64,000 nt of DNA, taken from positions 62,001 to 126,000 of the forward strand of contig NZ_JASNJE010000008.1 in the NCBI RefSeq assembly GCF_030164465.1. Direction: 5' to 3'. The notes under the pieces were generated by a model that saw only the letters and a program-made list of their open reading frames with translations, had not been told where the DNA came from and did no database searches. Positions 52,835-61,592 of this stretch are shown here, in pieces; within the stretch, counting starts at the first letter, position 1; each line of letters starts with the position of its first letter. This stretch comes from Sedimentitalea xiamensis. GTDB lineage: Bacteria; Pseudomonadota; Alphaproteobacteria; Rhodobacterales; Rhodobacteraceae. Both the position numbers and the translations under genes were made by a program.

Positions 52835-53521
52835 ATGCGCAGCATCCTTTTCCTGCTGATATTCGGCCTGACGGGCGTCGGGATTCTGGTCGGGCTGGGT
52901 ACCTGGCAGGTGCAGCGCCTGAGCTGGAAGCAGGCGATTCTCGCAGAGATCGAAACCCGCATCGCCGCCGATCCCGTCAGCCTGCCGGCCGGGATCGATC
53001 CGGCGCGGGACAAGTACCTTCCGGTGCGGGTCTCCGGGGAGATCGAGCCGGGCGAACTGCATGTGCTGGTGTCGGTCAAGCAGGTCGGCGCGGGATACCG
53101 CGTCATCGCGCCGCTGCTGACCGGGGACGGGCGGCGTATCCTGCTGGATCGGGGCTTTGTCGCCGCATCCAGAAAGGCCGATCCGCGCCGGACCGGGCCG
53201 GTGACGGTCATCGGCAACCTGCACTGGCCGGACGACCGCACCGGATCGACGCCGGAAAACGACGTGGCGGGCAATATCTGGTTCGCCCGCGACATCGCGC
53301 AGATGGCCGAGGCGCTGGACAGCCTGCCGGTGTTGCTGATCAGCCGCGAAGAGGTGCCGGCGGAGCCTTCTGTCCGGCCATTGCCGGTCGATACGGTTGG
53401 CATCGCCAACGATCATCTGCAATACGCTGTTACCTGGTATTCGCTGGCCCTGATTTGGGCCGGGATGACCGCCTATTTCCTGTGGCGCGGACGCGCCCGA
53501 TCCGAAAGCCGAGGCACATGA
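52835..53521 (+). CDS. surf1: SURF1 family cytochrome oxidase biogenesis protein
   Basis: Heme a chaperone for oxidase assembly, 228 residues, with the two membrane helices of the family at the N- and C-termini (about 3-22 and 198-217) and a periplasmic domain between. LGTWQVQRLSWK and the GYRVIAPLL segment are recognisable, and HLQYAVTWYSLALIW leads into the last helix. ATG 52835 chosen with GAAGG ten bases upstream. It follows the cta operon terminator and its stop overlaps the thrC ATG (ATGA). Confidence 0.93.
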   Translation: MRSILFLLIFGLTGVGILVGLGTWQVQRLSWKQAILAEIETRIAADPVSLPAGIDPARDKYLPVRVSGEIEPGELHVLVSVKQVGAGYRVIAPLLTGDGRRILLDRGFVAASRKADPRRTGPVTVIGNLHWPDDRTGSTPENDVAGNIWFARDIAQMAEALDSLPVLLISREEVPAEPSVRPLPVDTVGIANDHLQYAVTWYSLALIWAGMTAYFLWRGRARSESRGT

Positions 53522-54906
53522 AATACATCTCGACCCGCGGCGCTGCGCCGGACCTGAACTTCGAAGACGCGATGCTGACCGGGCTGGCGCGGGACGGCGG
53601 GCTTTACGTGCCCGCCGAGGTGCCGCGGATGGGCTTTGATGAGATCGCCGCGCTGGCCGGGCTGAGCTACGAGGAGACCGCGTTCCGGGTGATGCGCCCG
53701 TTCATCGGCGACACCTTCAGCGACGCGGAATTCCGCGCCATCATCGGACGCGCCTATGCCGGGTTCGGCCATGCCGCCCGCGCGCCGCTGGTGCAGCTGG
53801 CGCCGGGTCATTTCCTGCTGGAGCTGTTCCACGGCCCGACGCTGGCGTTCAAGGATTTCGCCATGCAGCTGATCGGGCAGATGTTCCAGGCGGCGCTGGC
53901 GCGGCGGGGCGACCGGGTGACGATCGTTGGGGCGACCAGCGGCGACACCGGATCGGCGGCGATCGAGGCATTCCGGGGGCTGAGCAACGTGGATGTGTTC
54001 ATCCTGTTCCCGCACGGGCGGGTGAGCGAGGTGCAGCGCCGCCAGATGACCACGCCGGCGGAACCGAACGTGCACGCGCTGGCGGTGGATGGCGATTTCG
54101 ACGATTGCCAGGCGGCGCTGAAGGACATGTTCAACGATTTCGCGTTCCGCGACGGGGTGAAGCTGGCGGGGGTCAACAGCATCAACTGGGCGCGGGTGCT
54201 GGCGCAGGTGGTCTATTACTTCAGTTCCGCGGTGAGCCTCGGCGCGCCGCACCGGCCGGTCAGCTTCACTGTGCCCACCGGCAATTTCGGCGACATCTTC
54301 GCCGGCTATATCGCCCGCCGGATGGGGCTGCCGATCGACAGGCTGGTGGTCGCCACCAACCAGAACGACATCCTGCACCGCTGCCTGAGCGGGCAGGGCT
54401 ATCACAAGGGCACCGTGCATCCCTCGATCAGCCCGTCGATGGACATCCAGGTGAGTTCCAATTTCGAGCGCGTCCTGTTTGACGCCTATGGCCGCGACGG
54501 TGCGGTGGTGGCGCAGCTGATGGGCGAGCTGAAGGACGGCGGGTTCGATGTGTCCCAGGGCGCGATGGGCTTTCTGCAGGACCAGTTCGCTTCGGGGCGC
54601 GCCTCGGAAGAGGAAACCCTGGCCACCATCGCCGGCACCCTGGCGGCGAGCGGCGAACTGCTGTGCCCGCATTCCGCCGTCGGCGTGAAGGTGGCCGAGG
54701 AGCACCGCGATCCGGCGGTGCCGATGATCACCCTGGCGACCGCGCATCCGGCCAAGTTCCCGGCGGCGGTGGAGCAGGCCAGCGCCGTGCATCCGCCTCT
54801 TCCCCCGCGCATGGCGGACCTGTATGACAGGCCGGAACGGGTGCACCGGATCGGGAACGATCTTGGTGCCATGAAGGACTTTATCAGGGGGCATATCGCC
54901 ACGTGA
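53518..54906 (+). CDS. thrC: Threonine synthase
   Basis: PLP enzyme converting O-phosphohomoserine to threonine, 462 residues. The Schiff-base lysine is K112 in LFHGPTLAFKDFAMQ; GATSGDTGSAAIEAFRG (about 138-154) binds phosphate, and the class-specific VPTGNFGDIFAGYIARRMGLP follows. Length and motifs fit the long class of bacterial ThrC. Start ATG overlaps the surf1 stop, and its own TGA overlaps the GTG of the M16 peptidase gene, so the three genes are translationally linked despite unrelated roles. Confidence 0.96.
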   Translation: MKYISTRGAAPDLNFEDAMLTGLARDGGLYVPAEVPRMGFDEIAALAGLSYEETAFRVMRPFIGDTFSDAEFRAIIGRAYAGFGHAARAPLVQLAPGHFLLELFHGPTLAFKDFAMQLIGQMFQAALARRGDRVTIVGATSGDTGSAAIEAFRGLSNVDVFILFPHGRVSEVQRRQMTTPAEPNVHALAVDGDFDDCQAALKDMFNDFAFRDGVKLAGVNSINWARVLAQVVYYFSSAVSLGAPHRPVSFTVPTGNFGDIFAGYIARRMGLPIDRLVVATNQNDILHRCLSGQGYHKGTVHPSISPSMDIQVSSNFERVLFDAYGRDGAVVAQLMGELKDGGFDVSQGAMGFLQDQFASGRASEEETLATIAGTLAASGELLCPHSAVGVKVAEEHRDPAVPMITLATAHPAKFPAAVEQASAVHPPLPPRMADLYDRPERVHRIGNDLGAMKDFIRGHIAT

Positions 54907-56165
54907 CCGTCAAGCAGCATACTCTGGCCAACGGCTTTCGCATTGTCACCGAGCGCATGCCGGGCCTGCAATCCGCCTCCATCGGGATCTGGGTCACCGC
55001 CGGCGGGCGGCATGAACGGATCGAACAGAACGGCATCGCGCATTTTCTCGAACACATGGCGTTCAAGGGTACGCGGAAACGCAGCGCCCTGCAGATCGCC
55101 GAGGCGATCGAGGACGTTGGCGGCTATATCAACGCCTATACCAGCCGCGAGGTGACGGCCTATTACGCGCGGGTGCTGGAGAACGACGTGCCGCTGGCGC
55201 TGGACGTGATCGGCGACATCGTCCTGAACCCGGTCTTCGACCCCGGCGAGATCGAGGTCGAACGCGGCGTGATCCTCCAGGAGATCGGGCAGGCGCATGA
55301 TACGCCGGACGACGTGATCTTCGACTGGTTGCAGGAGGACAGTTACCGGGGCCAGCCGCTGGGGCGCACGATCCTCGGGCCGAGCGAAAGGGTCAGCGCG
55401 TTTTCGCGGGCCGATCTCGCCGGGTTCGTGGCCGAACATTACGGTCCCGGCCAGATGATCCTGTCGGCGGCCGGGGCGGTCGATCACGACGCGCTGGTGA
55501 AGGCGGCGGAGGACCTGTTCGGGCATCTGAAACCGGCGCCGGTCTTCGTGCCCGACATGGCGCGGTTCACCGGCGGCGAGACCCGGCGCGTCAAGGAGCT
55601 GGAGCAGGCGCATTTCGCCCTGGCCTTCGAAAGCCCCGGCTACCGGGACGACGCGATCTATACCGCGCAGATCTATTCCAGCGCGCTGGGCGGCGGGATG
55701 TCGTCGCGGCTGTTCCAGGAGATCCGCGAGAACCGGGGGCTGTGCTACACGATCTTCGCGCAGACCGGGGCCTATGCGGATACCGGCACCACGACGATCT
55801 ACGCCGGCACCTCGGCGGAACAGATCGGTGACTTGGCCCGGATCACCTTCGACGAGATGAAGCGCGCCGCCGGCGACATGAACCCGGAAGAAGTCGCCCG
55901 CGCCCGCGCGCAGATGAAGGCGGGGCTGCTGATGGGGCTGGAAAGCCCGTCCAACCGCGCCGAACGCCTGGCGCGGCTGGTGCAGATCTGGGACGTGGTG
56001 CCGCCGCTGGAGGACACCATCGCCCATATCGACGCGGTCACCACCGGGGACGTGCGCGAATTCGCCGAATACATCGCCGCTACCGCGCCCGCGGCGCTGG
56101 CGCTGTATGGGCCGATCGAGGCGGCCCCGACCCTGGCCGAATTGCAGGGCAGGCGCGCCGCCTGA
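54903..56165 (+). CDS. M16 family zinc peptidase (processing-peptidase-like)
   Basis: Insulinase-fold metallopeptidase of 420 residues, close to the beta subunit of mitochondrial processing peptidase. The zinc site HxxEH is H47-E50-H51 in HFLEHMAFKGT, with the distal glutamate in VERGVILQEIGQ near 127; the second half (about 210-410) lacks a metal site, as expected for a two-domain M16B protein. It probably degrades short periplasmic or cytosolic peptides; no signal peptide is seen. It starts with GTG inside the thrC stop. Confidence 0.94.
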   Translation: MTVKQHTLANGFRIVTERMPGLQSASIGIWVTAGGRHERIEQNGIAHFLEHMAFKGTRKRSALQIAEAIEDVGGYINAYTSREVTAYYARVLENDVPLALDVIGDIVLNPVFDPGEIEVERGVILQEIGQAHDTPDDVIFDWLQEDSYRGQPLGRTILGPSERVSAFSRADLAGFVAEHYGPGQMILSAAGAVDHDALVKAAEDLFGHLKPAPVFVPDMARFTGGETRRVKELEQAHFALAFESPGYRDDAIYTAQIYSSALGGGMSSRLFQEIRENRGLCYTIFAQTGAYADTGTTTIYAGTSAEQIGDLARITFDEMKRAAGDMNPEEVARARAQMKAGLLMGLESPSNRAERLARLVQIWDVVPPLEDTIAHIDAVTTGDVREFAEYIAATAPAALALYGPIEAAPTLAELQGRRAA

Positions 56166-56175
56166 TGCTGCCCTG

Positions 56176-56760
56176 ATGCTGCTGGTCAGACGCAAGCTGC
56201 GGATCGAGACCGAGCGCCTGACCCTGCGGCCGCCGGCGCATTCGGATTTCAGGGCTTGGGCGGCGCTGCGCCAGGACAGCGAAGCCTTCCTCGCGCCATG
56301 GGAGCCGACCTGGGCCCCCGATCACCTGAGCCGGAAGGCGTTCACCAACCGGGTCTACTGGGCGCAGCGGTCGGTGAGTTCGGGTTCCGCCGTGCCGCTG
56401 TTCCTGATGCGCCGGGGCGACCAGGCCCTGGTCGGGGCGATCACGCTGGACAATATCCGCCGGGGTCCGGCGCAGGCGGGCACGCTGGGCTACTGGACCG
56501 GAGAGATCCACGCGCGCCAGGGATACATGCGCGAAGCGATCGGGGCCGTGGTCCATTATGCGTTCTCGCAACTGGATCTCAGCCGGATCGAGGCCGCCTG
56601 CCTGCCAGAGAACGCCGCCTCGCGCGGGTTGCTGGAGAAATCGGGTTTCAAATACGAAGGCGTCGCGCAATCCTATCTTCAGATCAACGGGCGCTGGCGG
56701 ACGCATGTCCTTTACGCGTCGCTGCGCAGCGACCGGCGGGGAAAAACCGACGCCGGGTGA
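56176..56760 (+). CDS. GNAT family acetyltransferase (RimJ/RimL-like)
   Basis: A 194-residue N-acetyltransferase. The acetyl-CoA loop is recognisable in EIHARQGYMREAIGAVVHYAF (about 113-133), and AACLPENAASRGLLEKSGFKYEG marks the C-terminal RimJ/RimL fold. These enzymes acetylate the N-termini of ribosomal proteins or other substrates; the target here is open. The start at ATG 56176 follows the M16 gene stop by ten bases, giving a compact operon. Frames reaching further upstream overlap the M16 gene. Confidence 0.88.
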   Translation: MLLVRRKLRIETERLTLRPPAHSDFRAWAALRQDSEAFLAPWEPTWAPDHLSRKAFTNRVYWAQRSVSSGSAVPLFLMRRGDQALVGAITLDNIRRGPAQAGTLGYWTGEIHARQGYMREAIGAVVHYAFSQLDLSRIEAACLPENAASRGLLEKSGFKYEGVAQSYLQINGRWRTHVLYASLRSDRRGKTDAG

Positions 56761-56867
56761 CACCATGCGCCCATTGCCGGGGCGTTGCGCCGACCACGGG
56801 CGCTTTTCGGACCGGAAGGGCGCCGAAACGGGCTGACTTTTGGATCGGGCGCGCTAGACTTCTGCGC

Positions 56868-57704
56868 ATGACGTTCCTGGCCCGGTTCATCCTTTCGGCT
56901 GCGGTTCTCGCCTGTGCTGCTCCGGCGGCGGCGCAGGAGCGGCGTCCGAGTCACTGCATCGCGATCGCCGACGCGGCACCGGGCATCGCTTTCGTGCAGA
57001 AGGCCGCCTGGCAGGATCCGCTGCCGGACGGTTACACCGTGCGGCTGCATTACATCGCCCACGCCAGTTTCCTGCTGCAAACGCCGGGCGGGTTGAACGC
57101 GGTCACGGATTTCACCGGCTTCATCGGAACGGCAAAGCTGATTCCGGACGTGGTGACGATGAACCATGCCCATGAAACCCACTGGACCGCCTTTCCGGAT
57201 CCGGCGATCCCCCATGCCCTGCCGGGCTGGGGGCCGTTCGGCGAAGGCATCGCCCATCACCTGGATCTGGGCGAGATGCTGGTGCGCAATGTCTCGACCG
57301 ACATCCGGTCGCGCTATAGCGGGATCGAGGAAAAGGGCAATTCGATCTTCGTGTTCGAGGTGGCGGGCCTGTGCATCGGCCATCTGGGACATCTGCACCA
57401 CGTTCCCAACGACGAACAGTTCGCGGCCCTCGGCCGTCTCGACGTGGTGATGGCCCCGGTGGACGGCGGCATGACGATGCCCCTGCCGGACATGATCGCG
57501 GTTCTGACGCGGCTGAAATCGCAGGTGGTGATCCCGATGCACTGGTTCAGCGACTATTCGTTGCAGGCGTTCCTGAGCGGGATCGCCGGGGAGTTCGCCG
57601 TGCAGCATCCGGGCAACTCCTTCATCGAGTTGTCCCTGCGCGACCTGCCGGCGCGGCCGACAGTGGTTGTGTTGCGGCCGCAATATCTGACAGAACGGGA
57701 CTGA
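56868..57704 (+). CDS. Exported MBL-fold metallohydrolase
   Basis: A 278-residue protein with a signal peptide (about 1-24, ending APAAAQ) and a metallo-beta-lactamase-like fold (about 60-275). Histidine-rich segments fit the family (HYIAHASFLL, MNHAHETHW, GHLGHLHHVP and VIPMHWFSDY), but HxHxDH is only partly kept (NHAHETHW lacks the usual aspartate), so metal binding may differ. The closest general match is the UlaG-like branch. Start ATG 56868 opens the signal peptide. It is followed by the GlcD-like oxidase after 33 bases. Confidence 0.82.
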   Translation: MTFLARFILSAAVLACAAPAAAQERRPSHCIAIADAAPGIAFVQKAAWQDPLPDGYTVRLHYIAHASFLLQTPGGLNAVTDFTGFIGTAKLIPDVVTMNHAHETHWTAFPDPAIPHALPGWGPFGEGIAHHLDLGEMLVRNVSTDIRSRYSGIEEKGNSIFVFEVAGLCIGHLGHLHHVPNDEQFAALGRLDVVMAPVDGGMTMPLPDMIAVLTRLKSQVVIPMHWFSDYSLQAFLSGIAGEFAVQHPGNSFIELSLRDLPARPTVVVLRPQYLTERD

Positions 57705-57737
57705 CGGCGCTGCGCCGGTTCGTTCCGAGGTTCACAG

Positions 57738-59174
57738 ATGACGCTCAATCCCGCCGATGACGCCTTTGCCGCGCAGCTGCGCGAAACGCTTCCCGACGAC
57801 GTGCTGCGCCCGGCGGAGGGCCGATACCTCGAAGAGCCGCGCGGGCTTTACCACGGGCGGTCCGGGCTGCTGGCCCTGCCGCGCAGCGTCGAGGAGGTGT
57901 CGCGGCTGGTTGCCGCGGCGCAGGCGGCGCGGGTCGGGGTGGTGCCGTTTGGCGGCGGAACCGGCCTCGTCGGCGGCCAGACCCTGCCCGAGGGTCCGGC
58001 GCCGCTGATCCTGTCGCTGGAGCGGATGAACGCCATCCGCGCGGTGCTGCCGTCCGAAAACGTGCTGGTGGCCGAGGCCGGCGCCATCCTGGCCGACGTG
58101 CAGGCGGCCGCCGCGTCGGCGGGGCGGCTGTTTCCGCTGTCGCTGGCCTCCGAAGGGTCGGCCCGGATCGGCGGCACCCTCGCGACCAATGCGGGCGGGG
58201 TCAACGTGCTGCGCTATGGCAACGCGCGCGATCTCTGCCTCGGTCTGGAAGCGGTGCTGCCGGACGGGCGGATCTGGAACGGGCTGACGCGGCTGCGCAA
58301 GGACAACACCGGCTATGACCTGCGCAACCTTCTGATCGGGGCGGAGGGCACGCTGGGGGTCATCACCGCGGCGGCGCTGAAGCTGTGGCCGGTTCCGGCG
58401 CGGGACGGGACGGCGATGATCGTGGTGCCGTCGCCGCGGGCGGCGCTGGACCTGCTGTCGCTGGCGCGGGAGAGGATGGGCGAGGGCGTGAGCGCCTTTG
58501 AACTCATCCACCGGCAGGGGCTGCTGTTCCTGACCGAGGTTCTGCCGGATGTGCGCCAACCCTTTGCCACCCCGCCGGAATGGTGCGTACTGATCGAGGT
58601 CGGGCTGGCGCGTGGGCTGGACCCGTCGGAGGCGCTGCAATCGCTGTTCGCCGAGGCGCTGGACGCCGGGCTGGCCAGCGACGGGCTGATCGCGCAATCG
58701 CAGGCGCAGCGCGATGCCTTCTGGTCGGTGCGCGAACATCTGCCCGAGGCCAACCGGCGGATCGGGTCGGTGTCGAGCCATGACATTTCTGTGCCGCTGG
58801 GCGCGCTGCCGGAATTCATCGAGCGCGGCGCCGATGAGGTCGGACGGATCGGGCGCTTCCGGATCAACTGTTTCGGCCATGTGGGCGACGGCAACCTGCA
58901 CTATAACGTGTTTCCGATGCCGGGGGGCGACCGGGCCGATCACGCACGGGAGCGGGAGCCGATCAAGCGCGCCCTGCACGACCTGGTGGACAGTCTGGAC
59001 GGGTCGATCAGCGCCGAGCATGGTATCGGGCGGATGAAGGTCGAGGACCTCGAACGCTACGGCGACGCGGTGAAACTGGACGCGATGCGGGCGATCAAGG
59101 CGGCGCTGGATCCCGCCGGCATCATGAACCCCGGCGCGGTGCTGCGCGGGGCGGCGGGAGCCTCTGGAAGCTGA
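57738..59174 (+). CDS. FAD-linked oxidase of the GlcD / D-lactate dehydrogenase type
   Basis: Flavoprotein of 478 residues. The PCMH-type FAD-binding domain (about 40-220) has VVPFGGGTGLVGGQ and GSARIGGTLATNAGG; the C-terminal FAD-oxidase domain holds NCFGHVGDGNLHYNVFPMPGG, with the histidines that bind a metal or substrate, and ends in GVGRMK-like AEHGIGRMKVEDL. It could oxidise glycolate, D-lactate or D-2-hydroxyglutarate; no glcE/glcF genes are adjacent, which favours a single-subunit D-2-hydroxyacid dehydrogenase. It is convergent with apt. Confidence 0.9.
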   Translation: MTLNPADDAFAAQLRETLPDDVLRPAEGRYLEEPRGLYHGRSGLLALPRSVEEVSRLVAAAQAARVGVVPFGGGTGLVGGQTLPEGPAPLILSLERMNAIRAVLPSENVLVAEAGAILADVQAAAASAGRLFPLSLASEGSARIGGTLATNAGGVNVLRYGNARDLCLGLEAVLPDGRIWNGLTRLRKDNTGYDLRNLLIGAEGTLGVITAAALKLWPVPARDGTAMIVVPSPRAALDLLSLARERMGEGVSAFELIHRQGLLFLTEVLPDVRQPFATPPEWCVLIEVGLARGLDPSEALQSLFAEALDAGLASDGLIAQSQAQRDAFWSVREHLPEANRRIGSVSSHDISVPLGALPEFIERGADEVGRIGRFRINCFGHVGDGNLHYNVFPMPGGDRADHAREREPIKRALHDLVDSLDGSISAEHGIGRMKVEDLERYGDAVKLDAMRAIKAALDPAGIMNPGAVLRGAAGASGS

Positions 59175-59197
59175 TCATCCCGGCGCCGGCGGCGGCG

Positions 59198-59737
59198 TCA
59201 TTCGCCCTCGAATTCGCAGAGCGCGTGCACGTCCATGCCGAGCTTTTCGAGCACCCTGCGTCCGCCGAGGTCGGGCAGGTCGATCACGAAGGCGCAGCTG
59301 ACGATTTCGCCGCCGAGCCGTTCGACCAGCTTGATCCCGGCGGCGGCGGTGCCGCCGGTGGCCAGCAGGTCGTCGACCACCAGGATCTTTTCGCCCGGCT
59401 GGATGGCGTCGTCGTGGATTTCCACGACCGCCTCGCCGTATTCCAGCGTGTAATGTTCCGAAATCACCGCGCCGGGCAGCTTGCCCTTCTTGCGGATCGG
59501 GACGAAGCCGACGCTGAGCTGATGCGCGATGGCGCCGCCCAGGATGAAGCCGCGCGCCTCGAGGCCGACCACCTTGTCGATGCGCATCCCGGCATAGGGA
59601 TGCAGCATCTGGTCGATCGCCATGCGGAACCCGCGCGCATCGGCGAAGAGTGTGGTGACATCGCGGAACATGATCCCTTCATGCGGGAAATCGACGATGG
59701 TGCGGATGTAGTCGCGGACAGTCGTCTTCTTGGGCAT
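59198..59737 (-). CDS. apt: Adenine phosphoribosyltransferase
   Basis: Purine salvage enzyme turning adenine and PRPP into AMP, 179 residues. The PRPP loop [17 protein letters not shown] (about 118-134) and the [13 protein letters not shown] motif (about 59-71) are standard. AAAGGACG lies before the ATG. It fits with mtnP nearby, which releases adenine from methylthioadenosine; the two are not in one operon, but together they form an adenine recovery path. Confidence 0.96.
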   Translation of the reverse strand: MPKKTTVRDYIRTIVDFPHEGIMFRDVTTLFADARGFRMAIDQMLHPYAGMRIDKVVGLEARGFILGGAIAHQLSVGFVPIRKKGKLPGAVISEHYTLEYGEAVVEIHDDAIQPGEKILVVDDLLATGGTAAAGIKLVERLGGEIVSCAFVIDLPDLGGRRVLEKLGMDVHALCEFEGE

Positions 59738-59810
59738 GCGGGCGTCCTTTGCCTGGCGTCGTCGGATGGGGCGGGTTTCGCCGATCAGGCGGAAATCCGC
59801 AAGGCCCGCG

Positions 59811-60440
59811 TCAGGCGGGCCGGCGCAGCAGCGCGGTGGCCAGGCCCATCAGGATCAGGGTGATACCGCCGGCGCGGGTCAGGGCGGCGATGACCTGCTG
59901 CCTGCCGATGGCGCGCCGCAGGCTGTCGGCGAGCAGCGCATAGGCGAGCGCATTCACCGCGGCGAGACTGACGAAGGTGGCGATCAGGATCGCGAATTGC
60001 GGCAGGAGCGGCGCGTTCGGGGTCAGGAACTGCGGCACGAAAGCGATGAAGAAGGCGATGGATTTGGGGTTCAGCGCCGTCACCCCGGCGGCATGGGCGA
60101 AGACGCCGCGCGCCGTCACGTCGCGCCCGGTGGCGATGCGGTCCAGCCCGGCTGCCGGGGCGCTGCGCAAAAGCCTGACGCCGAGCCAGACGAGATAGGC
60201 CGCGCCGATCCATTTCAGCAGGCTGAACAGCGACGCCGAGGCCGCCACCAGCGCCCCGAGACCGGCCAGAGACGCGGTCATGGCGACGAGATCCCCCAGC
60301 GCCACCCCGGTGGCCGAGGCCATGGCGACGGAGCGCCCCTTGGACAGCGCGTAGCTGAGAACAAGGAGCACCGTCGGGCCGGGGATCAGCAGCAGCACGG
60401 TCGAGGCGGCGACGAAGGCGAGCCAGAGGTCGAGGGGCAT
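59811..60440 (-). CDS. LysE/RhtB family amino acid exporter
   Basis: Membrane protein of 209 residues with six helices. The family start [20 protein letters not shown] (about 18-38) with GPxxLLV, and [19 protein letters not shown] (about 118-137) are typical of RhtB-type exporters of homoserine, threonine or similar metabolites. ATG 60440 has a GGAG upstream. It diverges from the Cys-rich peptide gene; TTGACA at 60495-60500 on the minus strand may be its -35. Confidence 0.88.
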   Translation of the reverse strand: MPLDLWLAFVAASTVLLLIPGPTVLLVLSYALSKGRSVAMASATGVALGDLVAMTASLAGLGALVAASASLFSLLKWIGAAYLVWLGVRLLRSAPAAGLDRIATGRDVTARGVFAHAAGVTALNPKSIAFFIAFVPQFLTPNAPLLPQFAILIATFVSLAAVNALAYALLADSLRRAIGRQQVIAALTRAGGITLILMGLATALLRRPA

Positions 60441-60494
60441 GTCCGGTGTCTCCGTTGACGGCAGCCGGTTCAGAAAGCCGCGCTTTCCCGAGAC

Positions 60495-60500
60495 TGTCAA
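60495..60500 (-). promoter_or_regulatory. Possible -35 element of the LysE exporter gene
   Basis: Perfect TTGACA on the minus strand, 55 bases before the start codon. The -10 region 17-18 bases on is weak (TTTCTG). Confidence 0.3.
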
Positions 60501-60526
60501 CGGGCCTTGCGAGAGTGATCAGGGGC

Positions 60527-60578
60527 CGACTCTACCGGGAGTCGAAATGGACGCGAATTCGTGGTAGACTGTTACCAC
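60527..60578. promoter_or_regulatory. Two 6-6-6 dyads before the Cys-rich peptide gene
   Basis: CGACTC-N6-GAGTCG (60527-60544) and GTGGTA-N6-TACCAC (60561-60578) have the same layout with different arms, centres 34 bases apart. A weak promoter TCGAAA-N17-TAGACT (60542-60547, 60565-60570) lies across them, so they could be operators. The second is followed by a T-rich run and might be a hairpin instead. Confidence 0.45.
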
Positions 60579-60607
60579 TTTTATTTGATTTGATTCGGAG
60601 ATTAACG

Positions 60608-60727
60608 ATGAAAACTTTTGCACCGACATTGCTTGCCCTTCTCCTTCTGCTTCCCGTTGCCGCCAAGGCCGGTTGCCCCGACACGCATTATCCGTGCGGC
60701 AGCAGCAGTTGCTGCGCGAAGAAATAG
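60608..60727 (+). CDS. Small secreted cysteine-rich peptide
   Basis: A 39-residue product: signal peptide MKTFAPTLLALLLLLPVAAKA (1-21) with a classic cleavage site, then an 18-residue mature part GCPDTHYPCGSSSCCAKK with four cysteines (a C-x6-C-x4-CC pattern). That can form two disulfides or bind metal. The residue three before the first Cys is Lys, which argues against a lipobox. GGAG lies eight bases before the ATG. I know no family for it. It is followed 13 bases on by a membrane-anchored protein gene, suggesting a pair. Confidence 0.75.
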   Translation: MKTFAPTLLALLLLLPVAAKAGCPDTHYPCGSSSCCAKK

Positions 60728-60740
60728 CCGGAGAAAGCTC

Positions 60741-61547
60741 ATGAAACCGATATATGTGTTCGCCACCGCGTTCGTGGCGTTTTTCGTCATGCTGTTGACG
60801 TTCACCTGGCTCAGCGAGATTTCCGACGCCGATGTCTATGCCTACCATGAGGCGGATTTCGACATCGACCTGGATCTGGTGTCTCCCGGCGCCATCGTGG
60901 CCCTGTCGAAATCGGGGAACATCACCCGGATCTGCTCCTTGCGCCAGGGGGCTGTCGGTCGTTCCGATCAGCCCACTGTCCAGGCGGCCGCGATTCCGCC
61001 GGCGGGACTCTATTACAACAAACTGCGTGAGAACCTGCCGGTTTTCGTTGGCGTCGTGGACGATATCAAGACCACCTTCGGCATGAGCGTCGAGGCCGAG
61101 AAGCTGTCCGGCGACGCGATGACGGAGATCCATACGGCGGGATTCGTTCCGAAGTTCGCCCGCATCTTCCGGGGGAATCCCGTGGGGGTGCAAAGCCTGA
61201 TCGGGTTTGACAAGTTCGATGAGGACGACTGCGAAAGGCGGATGGCCTGGCATCTGAACAAGGGCTACCGGGCCTGTTCGGTGCTGCGGGTGCTGAATCA
61301 GGTCGATCTGGATGCGGATGGCCGCCCGGTTCTCGATGACGAAACCGGCACGATCCGGCAGCGGACGGTGGCGATCACCCTGGCGGAAGACGCGAATTTC
61401 GTGATGGAAGAAGAGTTCGAACGCTTCGGCATTCCCTATAACGACAACGCGCGAAAGGCGAACGGGGCCAAATGCAACGGCAGTTCGCTGCCCTGGTCGG
61501 CCCGGTTCCGCAAGGCGCTCGAGGTCATCGGGCGCGTCGAGGCCTGA
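60741..61547 (+). CDS. Membrane-anchored protein of unknown function, partner of the Cys-rich peptide
   Basis: A 268-residue protein with one N-terminal membrane helix (about 5-25: YVFATAFVAFFVMLLTFTWL) and a large soluble part that is probably periplasmic. It has four cysteines spaced along the chain (RICSLRQ, DDCERRM, RACSVL, AKCNGSS) and acidic patches (EADFDIDLDLV, QVDLDADGRPVLDDETG, the latter like a calcium-type loop). No family is recognised. GGAG lies nine bases before the ATG. Adjacent to the Cys-rich peptide gene in the same direction, with overlapping expression likely. Confidence 0.8.
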   Translation: MKPIYVFATAFVAFFVMLLTFTWLSEISDADVYAYHEADFDIDLDLVSPGAIVALSKSGNITRICSLRQGAVGRSDQPTVQAAAIPPAGLYYNKLRENLPVFVGVVDDIKTTFGMSVEAEKLSGDAMTEIHTAGFVPKFARIFRGNPVGVQSLIGFDKFDEDDCERRMAWHLNKGYRACSVLRVLNQVDLDADGRPVLDDETGTIRQRTVAITLAEDANFVMEEEFERFGIPYNDNARKANGAKCNGSSLPWSARFRKALEVIGRVEA

Positions 61548-61556
61548 GGGCGTGAC

Positions 61557-61592
61557 GCGGGGCGGGTGTTGTCAGCCCAGCACCCGCCCCGC
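61557..61592. terminator. 12-bp hairpin at convergent ends of the unknown gene and mtnP
   Basis: GCGGGGCGGGTG/CACCCGCCCCGC (61557-61568, 61581-61592), perfect, loop of 12. The right arm lies in the last codons of mtnP. No U-tract on either side, so it may work with Rho or simply block read-through. Confidence 0.5.
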
